Positions 1 to 7,764 of a stretch of DNA of 64,000 nucleotides are shown here, piece after piece. The position numbers and the translations under genes are program-made. The notes under the pieces were generated by a model. That model did not search any database and was not told the DNA's origin. It worked only from the letters and a program-made list of their open reading frames with translations. The stretch spans positions 453,629 to 517,628 of the forward strand of contig NZ_BBZI01000007.1 of the NCBI RefSeq assembly GCF_008974245.1, given 5' to 3'. Positions within the stretch are counted from its first letter, which is position 1; each line of letters opens with the position of its first letter. The stretch comes from Streptomyces abyssomicinicus (GTDB taxonomy: Bacteria > Actinomycetota > Actinomycetes > Streptomycetales > Streptomycetaceae).

Positions 1-770
1 CCAACGCCAGCATCAACGCCCAGGGCACCGGCGGAGTGGACTACCTGAAGAGCCTCACCGCCGACGGCCGGCTCCCCGCCGAGCCGAAGCTGGCGCTCTT
101 CTCCTACTCGAGTCCGGCGGGCGAGAGCTGGAGGTCGGCGGTCGAGCCGTACGCGAAGGCGCAGGGCTTCGACATCGTCACCGAGCAGACCGCGGCGGTC
201 GGCTCCGCGAGCTACAGCGCGGCGATGCAGGCGATCACCGCCTCGGAGCCCGACGCGGTCCTCGTCACCGCCGCCGAGACCGACCTCATCAACATGGCCA
301 AGAGCCTCCAGGCGTCCGGTCTGGATCCGAGGACGCCGGTCGTCAACTACTCGTTCGGCAGCGGCGCCTCGGTGCTCCGCGCGGTCGCGGACCTCGGCCT
401 GGAGCACTACGTCGCCTCGGCGCCGTTCGACGCCGACGGTGACGCCGCAGGCTCGAAGGCGTACGCCGACGCCGTGACGAAGGCGGGCGGCGACCCCGCG
501 ACGGTGATGGTCCCCGAGGGTTACGCCCAGGGACGGATGGTCGTGGAAGTGCTGGAGAAGTGCGGCTACCCGTGCCCGGCGGACACGTTCCTCAAGACCG
601 TCAACGCCTTCGATTCCGACCTCGACGGATTCGCCTTCGGCCCGGTCGTCTTCGACGCGGCCGGCCACGCCGGCCCGACCACCGTCGCCTTCCGCACCTG
701 GGACGCGAAGAAGAAGGCCCCGACCACGGTCAAGGGAAGCTTCGAGCTCGCCGGCGCGAGCCACGGATGA
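1..770 (+). CDS. Branched-chain amino-acid-type ABC transporter substrate-binding protein (C-terminal part)
   Basis: The reading frame is open from position 3 and stops at 768-770, so the N-terminus and signal peptide lie upstream of the window. About 255 residues are visible and fit the periplasmic-binding-fold type 1 (Leu/Ile/Val-binding) family, with alternating beta/alpha segments such as PKLALFSYSS, EPDAVLVTAAETDL and GYAQGRMVVEVLEKCG. The protein would be a lipid-anchored ligand receptor delivering substrate to the permease encoded 38 bp downstream. In clusters full of acyl-CoA enzymes such receptors usually bind aromatic, fatty or steroid-like acids rather than amino acids; that substrate idea is inference from neighbours. 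Confidence 0.85.
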   Translation, partial: NASINAQGTGGVDYLKSLTADGRLPAEPKLALFSYSSPAGESWRSAVEPYAKAQGFDIVTEQTAAVGSASYSAAMQAITASEPDAVLVTAAETDLINMAKSLQASGLDPRTPVVNYSFGSGASVLRAVADLGLEHYVASAPFDADGDAAGSKAYADAVTKAGGDPATVMVPEGYAQGRMVVEVLEKCGYPCPADTFLKTVNAFDSDLDGFAFGPVVFDAAGHAGPTTVAFRTWDAKKKAPTTVKGSFELAGASHG

Positions 771-808
771 CCCCCCTCGCTGCTGCTCGCCAGGCTGGAG
801 ACTGAACG

Positions 809-1675
809 ATGTCGATCACCACCACCGTCAATCTGGCGAGCGCCAGCATCCTGCTCGCCGCGATCTACTGCCTCGTCAACACGGGGCTGGTGCTCCTCTA
901 CCGCTCGACCGGGGTGCTGAACTTCAGTCACGGTCAGCTGGTCATGCTGGGCGCCTACGTGATGTCCAGCGTGAAGATCGGTTCGTACCCGCTGAGACTG
1001 GCGATCGCGGCCCTCGTGGTCGGCGTCGTCTCCTGGATCTCGTACCACGTGCTGATCCGGCGGCTGACGGGTGGGGACGAGTTCCGCAAGGTCGTGACGA
1101 GTTTCATGCTGGCGATCCTGCTGACCCAGATCATCGTCCTGGCATGGGGCACCGACACCCGCGCGGTGCCGAACTCCACCGACGCCTGGTTCGCGCTCGG
1201 AGCGGCCCATGTGCGCTGGAGCGTCGTCGTCGACGCCTGCACCGCCGTCGTGCTCGCCGTGGGACTCACCTTCTTCCTCAGCCGGACCCTGTCCGGCCTG
1301 AGGATGCGGGCCCTGGCCGCCAACGAGGAACTCGCGGCGTACAGCGGGATCAAGGTGCACCGCCTCGCGGGCCTCGCCTGGGCGATCGCCGGCGGCGGCG
1401 CGGCGCTGGCGGGAGTGATGTACGCGGAGACCACCTCGGTGTCGCTCGCCCTGGCGGACATCCTGCTGCTCGCGTTCCCGGCCGCGGTCCTGGGAGGGCT
1501 CAACAGCATCCCCGGCTCCATCCTCGGCTCGGTGATCATGGCCACCCTGCTGACCCTGTGCGGCTACTTCCTCGGCGGCCAGTGGGTCAACGTCCTGGCG
1601 TTCGTGGTCCTGCTCGGCGTGCTCATCGTGCGGCCCTTCGGCCTCCTGGGCGCCGGTTCGGCCCAGCGTCTCTAG
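809..1675 (+). CDS. livH: Branched-chain amino-acid-type ABC transporter permease, LivH-like
   Basis: This 288-residue polytopic membrane protein has about eight hydrophobic segments. It carries the LivH signature near residues 32-50 (STGVLNFSHGQLVMLGAYV) and the later family motif AANEELAAYSGI, both typical of the first of the two Liv permeases. It forms the translocation channel with a LivM partner. No LivM or LivF gene is visible, so they may lie upstream of the window. It sits between the binding protein and the ATPase gene (18 bp to the next start), consistent with one transcript. Confidence 0.88.
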   Translation: MSITTTVNLASASILLAAIYCLVNTGLVLLYRSTGVLNFSHGQLVMLGAYVMSSVKIGSYPLRLAIAALVVGVVSWISYHVLIRRLTGGDEFRKVVTSFMLAILLTQIIVLAWGTDTRAVPNSTDAWFALGAAHVRWSVVVDACTAVVLAVGLTFFLSRTLSGLRMRALAANEELAAYSGIKVHRLAGLAWAIAGGGAALAGVMYAETTSVSLALADILLLAFPAAVLGGLNSIPGSILGSVIMATLLTLCGYFLGGQWVNVLAFVVLLGVLIVRPFGLLGAGSAQRL

Positions 1676-1693
1676 CTCAGGAAGGACAATCCC

Positions 1694-2485
1694 ATGCAAC
1701 ACGTCGCACACGTCGCGGAAAGCGACCGCCTCCGGGTCGACGCAGTGGTGCTGAAGCTGTCGGACGTGCTGATCCTGCGCGGGGTGAGCCTCGCGGTGGA
1801 GCCGGCACGGACCCTCGGCCTGCTCGGAGCCAACGGCTCCGGCAAGAGCAGCCTGCTCAACGTCGTCTCCGGCTACTACCGGCCCAGCGCCGGGAGCGTA
1901 CGTCTCGACGGGATCGACATGGCCGGCCGGAGTCCGGCCCGCGTCGCCGCGAGCGGGGTCGGCAGGTCCTTCCAGTCCATCGGACGGATGGAGGACCTGA
2001 CGGTGCTCGAGAACGTCCTGCTCGGACTCGAACCGGTGTGGCGGGCGCGGGGCCTCGCGGCGGTCCTCGGGCTGCCCTCCTCGCGCCGAGCCGAGGCGGA
2101 GGCCCGGCAGCGGGCCTCGCAGATCATCGCGGAGTTCGACCTGGCGGCGTACCGGGACCGGCTGCTCAGCGCCTGCCCGTACGGCGTCCGCAAGGTCGCG
2201 GACCTGCTCCGCGCGATGGTCTCGTCGCCGCGGCTCCTCCTGCTCGACGAGCCGACCTCCGGCGTCTCGACGGACGACCGGCGCCACATCCTCGAGCTGA
2301 TCCGGGCGTGGACCGCGCGGACGAACTGCTCGACGGTCGTGGTCGATCACGACATCGAGTTCGTGTCCGCCCTGGCCGACTCGGTGGTCGCCCTCGTGGG
2401 CGGATCCGTGGTCGCTTCCGGCGCGGTGGCCGAGGTGCTCGGCAACGAACAGGTCCTGGCAACCTTCGTGGGGAGTGCGAAGTGA
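1694..2485 (+). CDS. livG: Branched-chain amino-acid-type ABC transporter ATP-binding protein, LivG-like
   Basis: This 263-residue ATPase has Walker A (GANGSGKSS, residues 45-53), Walker B (RLLLLDEPTSG) and an H-loop (VVVDHDIEF). It would power import with the LivH protein upstream. The C-loop is unusual: where LivG proteins normally read L-S/P-Y-G-x-Q-R-R it reads CPYGVRKVADLLRAM, so only P-Y-G remains and the Q-R/R-R residues are changed. The ATG follows GGAAGG at a good distance. The stop overlaps the GTG start of the acyl-CoA dehydrogenase (GTGA), implying translational coupling of uptake and beta-oxidation. Confidence 0.87.
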   Translation: MQHVAHVAESDRLRVDAVVLKLSDVLILRGVSLAVEPARTLGLLGANGSGKSSLLNVVSGYYRPSAGSVRLDGIDMAGRSPARVAASGVGRSFQSIGRMEDLTVLENVLLGLEPVWRARGLAAVLGLPSSRRAEAEARQRASQIIAEFDLAAYRDRLLSACPYGVRKVADLLRAMVSSPRLLLLDEPTSGVSTDDRRHILELIRAWTARTNCSTVVVDHDIEFVSALADSVVALVGGSVVASGAVAEVLGNEQVLATFVGSAK

Positions 2486-3627
2486 AGCGAGACGTCTACG
2501 AGGAGGACCACGAGCTGTTCCGCTCCTCGGTCCGGGAGTTCGTGACCCGCACCGTCCAGCCCGAGCTGGAGGCCCACGCGCGGGACAAGGCGATTCCCCG
2601 CTCCTTCTGGCTGGAGGCCGGACGGCAGGGCCTGCTCGGCGTCGAGATACCCGTGGAGTACGGCGGTCTCGGTGCCGGCGACTACCGCTTCAACGCCGTC
2701 GTCACCGAGGAGTTCGCCAAGGTGAACGGGGCACTGCCCTCCTGCTGGGGCATCCACGCGGACATCGTGGCGCCGTACATCGCCCGCCTGGGCACCGAGG
2801 AGCAGAAGCGGCGCTGGCTGCCGGGCATGGCGTCCGGCGAGATCGTCGCGGCGATCGGCATGACCGAGCCGAGCGGGGGTTCCGATCTGGCGGCGCTGAG
2901 GACGACGGCGGTCCGTGACGGCGACACGTGGGTGATCAACGGGTCGAAGACCTTCATCACCAACGGCGGTTCGTGCGACCTGGTGCTGACGGCGGTGCGC
3001 ACCGACCCGTCGAAGGGCGCCCGGGGGATCACCCTGTTCGGGATCGAGGCGACCACCGAGGGATTCAGCCGGGGCCACAAGCTCGACAAGGTGGGGCAGG
3101 GCGAGTCCGACACGGCCGAGATTTTCTTCGACAACGTCCGGGTCACCGACGCCGAGATCGTCGGCGAACTCGACCACGGCTTCGTGCACATGATGCGGAA
3201 CCTGCCGCAGGAGCGCCTGGGCGCCGCCGTGTCGAACACCGCCCACGCGAAGCAGATCCTGGGCGAGACCGTGGAGTACGCCAAGGAGCGGCACGCCTTC
3301 GGCAGGCCGATCGGACAGCACCAGCACAACAAGTTCCTGCTCGCCGAACTGACCACCCGGATCGAGGTCGCCGAGGCGTACGTCGACAAGTGCGTCGCCG
3401 CACACGTGGCGGGAACCCTCGGCGCCGTCGACGCGGCCAAGGCCAAGTACTGGACGTCCGAGGTGCAGAACGCCGTCCTCGACCACTGCGTACAGATCTA
3501 CGGCGGCTACGGCTACATGAACGAGTACCGCGTCGCCCGTGCCTGGCGCGACGCCCGCGTGACACGCATCTGGGCCGGCACCAACGAGATCATGAAGGAA
3601 CTCATCGGCCGTGACCTCGGACTGTGA
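2482..3627 (+). CDS. Acyl-CoA dehydrogenase
   Basis: This 381-residue flavoenzyme would introduce the alpha-beta double bond into an acyl-CoA. The GTG start at 2482 overlaps the livG stop; the frame stays open far upstream but only this start gives the normal family length. Family signatures are AAIGMTEPSGGSDLAAL and YGGYGYMNEYRVARAWRDA near the C-terminus. At the usual short/medium-chain catalytic position (the E of YEGT) this protein has WAGTNEI, with Ala365. A Glu is instead present in the motif LPQERLG (Glu244), where long-chain and isovaleryl-type dehydrogenases keep their base. That suggests a bulky or branched acyl substrate; the substrate itself is not determined. Confidence 0.9.
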   Translation: MKRDVYEEDHELFRSSVREFVTRTVQPELEAHARDKAIPRSFWLEAGRQGLLGVEIPVEYGGLGAGDYRFNAVVTEEFAKVNGALPSCWGIHADIVAPYIARLGTEEQKRRWLPGMASGEIVAAIGMTEPSGGSDLAALRTTAVRDGDTWVINGSKTFITNGGSCDLVLTAVRTDPSKGARGITLFGIEATTEGFSRGHKLDKVGQGESDTAEIFFDNVRVTDAEIVGELDHGFVHMMRNLPQERLGAAVSNTAHAKQILGETVEYAKERHAFGRPIGQHQHNKFLLAELTTRIEVAEAYVDKCVAAHVAGTLGAVDAAKAKYWTSEVQNAVLDHCVQIYGGYGYMNEYRVARAWRDARVTRIWAGTNEIMKELIGRDLGL

Positions 3628-3654
3628 CGGTTCCCCGGACGGAGGGAGCGAAGG

Positions 3655-4131
3655 ATGACGGCGATGAGGGCCGAGGGCGACCTCGTGCGCGACGTCGAAC
3701 TGTGCGAGCGGTGTGAGGTCCGCGGGGCGTGCCGGATCGGAGTCGACGACCTCCGGATCCTGCCCGACGGAAGCGTCCGGGGCGAGTTCGTCGTCCCCGA
3801 GGACGCGGTCGGCCGGAGGGTGGCGCACGGCGGCTGGACGGCGTGGGTCTTCGACGAGTTCCTCGGCTACGCCGCCACCGCGCTCGGCTCGTGGGCGGTG
3901 ACGTCGGAACTCACCGTGCGCTACCGGCGGCCGGTGCCGATCGGCAGCCGGGTCGTCGTCACCGCGCACGGCACGCTCGCCGGGGAGCGCAGGCGTGTGA
4001 TGCGCGGCGAGATGCGGTCGGCCGACACCGGGGCGGTGCTGGCCGGCGCCGAAGGCGTCTGGGTGGAACTGGCCGACGTCGACGGCCACTACGCGCGCGC
4101 CGTGGGCCCCGGCGCCGACGGGCGGTGCTGA
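3655..4131 (+). CDS. PaaI/hotdog-type acyl-CoA thioesterase
   Basis: This 158-residue protein carries a hotdog-fold signature around residues 55-75 (VAHGGWTAWVFDEFLGYAA), followed by the strands ELTVRYRRPVPIGSRV and RRVMRGEMRSADTG, matching PaaI/YbgC-like thioesterases that hydrolyse stalled acyl-CoA esters. The N-terminus has a Cys cluster, CERCEVRGACRIG (residues 18-30), which many actinobacterial members carry and which could bind metal. The ATG follows a GGAGGGAGCGAAGG leader. Its stop lies next to the following SDR start. A detoxifying, CoA-recycling role is inferred from context. Confidence 0.72.
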   Translation: MTAMRAEGDLVRDVELCERCEVRGACRIGVDDLRILPDGSVRGEFVVPEDAVGRRVAHGGWTAWVFDEFLGYAATALGSWAVTSELTVRYRRPVPIGSRVVVTAHGTLAGERRRVMRGEMRSADTGAVLAGAEGVWVELADVDGHYARAVGPGADGRC

Positions 4132-4133
4132 CC

Positions 4134-4919
4134 GTGGACACGGCGCACCACGTCCCCCGGATCCGGTCGGGCACCGCCCTGATCGTCGGCGGTACGTCGG
4201 GCATCGGCCTGGAGACCGCGCGGGTGCTCGCCGGCGCGGGGCTGGGAGCCGTGGTCCTGGTGGGGCGCGACGCCGATCGCGGTCGCGCCGCGGTCGCGAG
4301 CCTCGAAGGCCGCCTCGACGCGCACTTCGTGCGGGCCGACGCCGCCGATCCCGGCGAGGCGCGGCGCGCGGTCGACGAGGCCGTCGCCGCGATCGGACCG
4401 CTCGACTTCGCCGTCACCTCGACGGTACCGACCTCCATCGTGCTCGACCTGGTCCACCGCACGCCGGTGACGAGCTTCGCCGCGACCCTCACCGGCTTCG
4501 CGCTGCCGCCCCTGCACATCACCGGAATCGCCCTGGAGCACATGCGGGCCCGGGGCGGCGGGGCGATCGTGAACGTGGCCTCGGACGCGGCCAAGGTGCC
4601 GACCCCCGGCGAGTCGGTCATCGGCGCGGCGATGGCGGGCATCGTGATGTTCAGCCGGGTCGCCGCGCTGGAGGGCCGACGTGACGGCGTGCGCGTCAAC
4701 GTGGTCACCCCTTCCCTCGTCTCGGGCACTCCGACGACCGCGCGGGTGACGGCCGACGGCTTCAGTGCCGAACTGTTCGCCCGTGCCGCGCGGGCGGCGC
4801 GCCTCGGTGTGGCGAGCCCCACCGATGTCGCCGAGGCGATCGCGTTCCTGTGCGACGAGCGTTCGGGGCGCACGACGGGCCAGGTGCTGAGCGTGAACGG
4901 AGGTGTCTCCGTGGCCTGA
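4134..4919 (+). CDS. SDR-family protein with degenerate active site
   Basis: This 261-residue Rossmann protein has the cofactor motif VGGTSGIG near its N-terminus and the C-terminal SDR ending TTGQVLSVNGG. The classical catalytic YxxxK is absent: the equivalent segment reads VIGAAMAGI, with Ile163 and Met167 in place of Tyr and Lys, although ASD precedes it in the usual serine region. The NNAG motif is also replaced (VTSTVP). It may therefore bind NAD(P) without normal dehydrogenase chemistry, or use another mechanism. The start could be GTG at 4134 or an in-frame GTG at 4125 overlapping the thioesterase gene. The two other SDRs of the cluster keep a normal active site. Confidence 0.75.
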   Translation: MDTAHHVPRIRSGTALIVGGTSGIGLETARVLAGAGLGAVVLVGRDADRGRAAVASLEGRLDAHFVRADAADPGEARRAVDEAVAAIGPLDFAVTSTVPTSIVLDLVHRTPVTSFAATLTGFALPPLHITGIALEHMRARGGGAIVNVASDAAKVPTPGESVIGAAMAGIVMFSRVAALEGRRDGVRVNVVTPSLVSGTPTTARVTADGFSAELFARAARAARLGVASPTDVAEAIAFLCDERSGRTTGQVLSVNGGVSVA

Positions 4920-4973
4920 CCGGTCGAGCGAGCGAGCAAGCAGGAGCCCCGTTACATCTGTGAGGAGTCGAGC

Positions 4974-5399
4974 GTGTCCCCATCAGCCATCCCGTCGACC
5001 GCGCCACCGCTGCCGGTGCCCGAGCGAGATCGTGACAGCGCGCCGTTCTGGGACGCGCTGCGCGAGCACCGCCTGCGGCTGCAGAGCTGCGACGCCTGCG
5101 AGCGGGTCCGCTTCCCGGCCATGTCCCGCTGCCCGTACTGCGTCGCGCCGGAGCACCGCTGGCGGGAGCTGTCCGGGCGGGGACGGATCTACTCCTGGAT
5201 CGTCGTCCGGCAGGCGTTCCGGCCGGAGTTCGCGGCCGAGGTGCCCTACGCGCTGGTGACGGTCGACCTGGAGGAGGGCGTGCGGGTCGTCGGCCGGATG
5301 GACGACGTCGACTCGCCCGCCTTCGACCTCGCCGTGGTGGCGGCGTACGTCGACCATCCGGAATGGACCGAGCTTCGCTTCGAGGAGATGGCAGCATGA
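4974..5399 (+). CDS. DUF35 Zn-ribbon/OB-fold acyl-CoA-associated protein (copy 1)
   Basis: This 141-residue protein starts at GTG with GAGGAG 8 bp upstream. It has an N-terminal rubredoxin-like zinc ribbon (CDACERVRFPAMSRCPYC) followed by an OB fold (GRIYSWIVVRQAF, YALVTVDLEEGVRVVGRM). DUF35 proteins are partners of thiolase-like or hydratase enzymes, for example the ChsH2 DUF35 domain that binds Ltp2 in the steroid side-chain aldolase. Its partner here is probably one of the thiolase-like proteins encoded downstream. The stop overlaps the next SDR start (ATGA). Confidence 0.85.
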   Translation: MSPSAIPSTAPPLPVPERDRDSAPFWDALREHRLRLQSCDACERVRFPAMSRCPYCVAPEHRWRELSGRGRIYSWIVVRQAFRPEFAAEVPYALVTVDLEEGVRVVGRMDDVDSPAFDLAVVAAYVDHPEWTELRFEEMAA

Positions 5400-6172
5400 G
5401 CGTGCCCCTGAACCCCGGCACCGGCCGCTTCCAGGGCCGGGTGGCCGTCGTGACCGGCGCCAGCCGCGGCATCGGCCTCGCGACCGCCCGGCGCATCGTG
5501 CGGGAGGGCGGCCGCGTCTGCCTCACCGGACGCAAGGAGCCCGCGCTGGCCGACGCCGTCCAGGAACTGGGCGGCCCGGACGTGGCCATGTGGATGGCCG
5601 GCCCGGCCGACGACACCGAGCACCAGCGGGCCACGGTCGACGCGGTGGTGCGGCGCTTCGGCTCGCTGGACCTGCTGGTGAACAACACCGGCGTCAACCC
5701 GGCGTTCCACCGGATCGTCGACACGCCCCTGGAGACGGCGGCGGGGATCCTCAACACCAACGTGCTCGCCGCGATCGGCTGGGCCCGCCACGCGGTGGCG
5801 GCGGGGCTCGCCGAACGCGACGGCGCGATCGTCAACGTCGCGTCCGTGGCGGGTCTCAAGCCGGCCGACCGGATCGGCGTGTACGGCGCCAGCAAGGCCG
5901 CGCTGATGCACCTCACCCGGCAGCTGGCGCTCGAGCTCTCCCCGCGGATCCGGGTCAACGCGGTCGCCCCCGCCGTCGTCCGGACGCGCTTCGCCGCGCC
6001 GCTGTTCGCCGGCCAGGACGACGCGGTCACCGCCCGGTACCCGATGCAGCGCCTCGGCGAGCCCGAGGACGTCGCCGCAGCGATCGCCTTCCTCCTGTCA
6101 CGGGACGCCGCGTGGATCACCGGTGAGGTCATCACCGTCGACGGCGGCCTGACCTTGACCGGAGGTGTGTGA
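5396..6172 (+). CDS. SDR-family dehydrogenase
   Basis: This 258-residue NAD(P)-dependent oxidoreductase has the glycine motif TGASRGIG, VNNTG, a catalytic serine (NVASVAG) and YGASK, so the active site is complete. The ATG at 5396 overlaps the preceding stop and has GAGGAG just upstream. It would oxidise or reduce a hydroxyl/keto group, perhaps the 3-hydroxyacyl-CoA step; substrate unknown. It overlaps by one base (TGATG) with the thiolase-like gene, so the genes from 4974 to 9383 form one tightly coupled run. Confidence 0.88.
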   Translation: MSVPLNPGTGRFQGRVAVVTGASRGIGLATARRIVREGGRVCLTGRKEPALADAVQELGGPDVAMWMAGPADDTEHQRATVDAVVRRFGSLDLLVNNTGVNPAFHRIVDTPLETAAGILNTNVLAAIGWARHAVAAGLAERDGAIVNVASVAGLKPADRIGVYGASKAALMHLTRQLALELSPRIRVNAVAPAVVRTRFAAPLFAGQDDAVTARYPMQRLGEPEDVAAAIAFLLSRDAAWITGEVITVDGGLTLTGGV

Positions 6173-7329
6173 TGGACCCGTTCGCGGGACGGACCGCGAT
6201 CGCCGGGGCCGGCATGACCGAGCTGACCCGGCGGTCCGGCCGCAGCGTGCTCTCCCTCGCCCGCGAGGCCGCTCTCGCCGCCTGCTCGGCCGCTGGTCTG
6301 GAGCCCACCGCGGTCGACGGGGTCGTGCAGTACAGCATGTACGACGACTCGGTCCAGGCCGAGGCGCTGGGCGCGGTCATCGGGGCGCGAGACCTCAGCT
6401 ACGTCATGGACTTCGCCCAGGGCGGCCAGTCGGCGGCGCACATGGTCGCGCACGCCGCGATGGCCGTGGCCTGCGGATTCGCCAAGAACGTGCTCGTCTT
6501 CCGGGCCATGAACGGCCGGTCGGGCGTGCGGATCGGCCAGCGTGCGGCCGTCGGCGGCGGCACGGAGTTCCGCTATCCGCTCGGCTTCGTCGCCTACCCC
6601 CAGGTCGCGGCCATGTGGGCGCGGCGCTACATGATCGAGACCGGGGCGACCGAGCTCGACTTCGGCGCCATCGCGATCGCCCAGCGCCGATGGGCGGAGC
6701 GCAATCCGCGCGCCGTGCTCCGGGAGCCGCTGACCGAGGAGGGCTACCTCGCGTCCCGCCCGGTCGCCGAGCCCTTCCGGCTGCCCGACTGCACGACCGA
6801 GGTCGACGGGGCGGCGGCCGTGCTGGTGACCTCGGTGGAGCGAGCCAGGGACCTCGCCCTCACCCCGGCGGTCATCAGCAGCGCCGCCTGGGCCACGCAC
6901 GGCTTCGACCTCGACATGGGCAGCTCGCTCCGGTACGACGACTACCTCCGCAACTTCTCCGGCCACCTCGCGGGCCCCCTCTGGAAGCGCGCCGGGCTGG
7001 GCCCCGAGGACGTCGACTACGCGGAGGTCTACGACTGCTTCACCGGCGCGCTCGCCCTCAACATGGAGGGGCTCGGACTGTGCGCCCCCGGGACGGCGGG
7101 CACGTTCGCGCGCGAGGGCCACACCTCGCCGGGCGGGAAGCTGCCGACCAACACCCACGGCGGCCTCCTGGCGGAGGGCTATGTGCACGGCATGAACACG
7201 GTCACCGAGGCCGTGTGGCAGATGCAGGGGCTGGGTGGTGAGCGCCAGGTGCCGAAGAACGACGTCGCCGTCGTCTCCTCGGGGGCCTACCTCTCCGGTT
7301 CCGCGATCGTCCTGACGAAGGACAGGTGA
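6172..7329 (+). CDS. Thiolase-like lipid-transfer protein (SCP2-thiolase/Ltp2-like), copy 1
   Basis: This 385-residue protein is of the SCP-x/non-specific lipid-transfer thiolase family. The ATG at 6172 has GGAGG 6 bp upstream; an in-frame GTG directly before it is less likely. The nucleophilic Cys of true thiolases is missing (segment DFAQGGQSAAHM). The later family motifs are present: EVYDCFTGALAL (Tyr287) and NTHGGLLAEGYVHGMN (Tyr337). Ltp2-type members act as retro-aldolases with a DUF35 partner rather than as thiolases. The flanking DUF35 genes at 4974 and 7333 support that role; aldolase activity here is inferred. Confidence 0.82.
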   Translation: MDPFAGRTAIAGAGMTELTRRSGRSVLSLAREAALAACSAAGLEPTAVDGVVQYSMYDDSVQAEALGAVIGARDLSYVMDFAQGGQSAAHMVAHAAMAVACGFAKNVLVFRAMNGRSGVRIGQRAAVGGGTEFRYPLGFVAYPQVAAMWARRYMIETGATELDFGAIAIAQRRWAERNPRAVLREPLTEEGYLASRPVAEPFRLPDCTTEVDGAAAVLVTSVERARDLALTPAVISSAAWATHGFDLDMGSSLRYDDYLRNFSGHLAGPLWKRAGLGPEDVDYAEVYDCFTGALALNMEGLGLCAPGTAGTFAREGHTSPGGKLPTNTHGGLLAEGYVHGMNTVTEAVWQMQGLGGERQVPKNDVAVVSSGAYLSGSAIVLTKDR

Positions 7330-7332
7330 CCC

Positions 7333-7764
7333 ATGACCGTCAACGTTCCCGCACCGGTGCCGAGCCCCGACTCGGCGCCCTTCTGGGAGGGGCTGCGTGA
7401 GCACCGGCTGCGCGTCCCGTTCTGCCACGTCTGTGGGCAGTGGTTCTTCCCGCCGATGCCCGGCTGTCCCGAGTGCGGTGCCGGAGAGGACCACGTGGAG
7501 CTGCGCGAGGCGGCCGGTACCGGCCGGGTGCATTCCTGGTTCGTGGCCCACCACGCGTTCCACCCGGCCTTCGAGGCCGACGTGCCCTACGCGGTCCTGG
7601 ACGTCGACCTGGACGAGGGGCCCCGCGTCAACGGACGCTTCCTCGGCGCCCCGTTCGACCGGATCGAGCCGGGCATGGCCGTCCGGGCCGTCTTCGAGGA
7701 CCTGCCCGAGTTCACCCGGCTGGCCTTCGAGCCGGCCGCACCACCCGGAGAGGACCGGCCATGA
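7333..7764 (+). CDS. DUF35 Zn-ribbon/OB-fold protein (copy 2)
   Basis: This 143-residue protein has the zinc ribbon CHVCGQWFFPPMPGCPECG, then an OB fold (GRVHSWFVAHHAF, YAVLDVDLDEGPRVNGRF). It is encoded 3 bp after the thiolase-like gene and overlaps the acyl-CoA ligase start (ATGA). It is clearly paralogous to the proteins at 4974 and 13401: all begin with an SAPFW or FGQFF-type segment before the ribbon. The most economical reading is that it forms a complex with the thiolase-like protein at 6172. Confidence 0.86.
   Translation: MTVNVPAPVPSPDSAPFWEGLREHRLRVPFCHVCGQWFFPPMPGCPECGAGEDHVELREAAGTGRVHSWFVAHHAFHPAFEADVPYAVLDVDLDEGPRVNGRFLGAPFDRIEPGMAVRAVFEDLPEFTRLAFEPAAPPGEDRP

Noticed and set aside
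566..2350. A 594-codon antisense frame over the ABC transporter genes
   Set aside because: The + strand genes have Walker and LivH motifs; the antisense translation has none.
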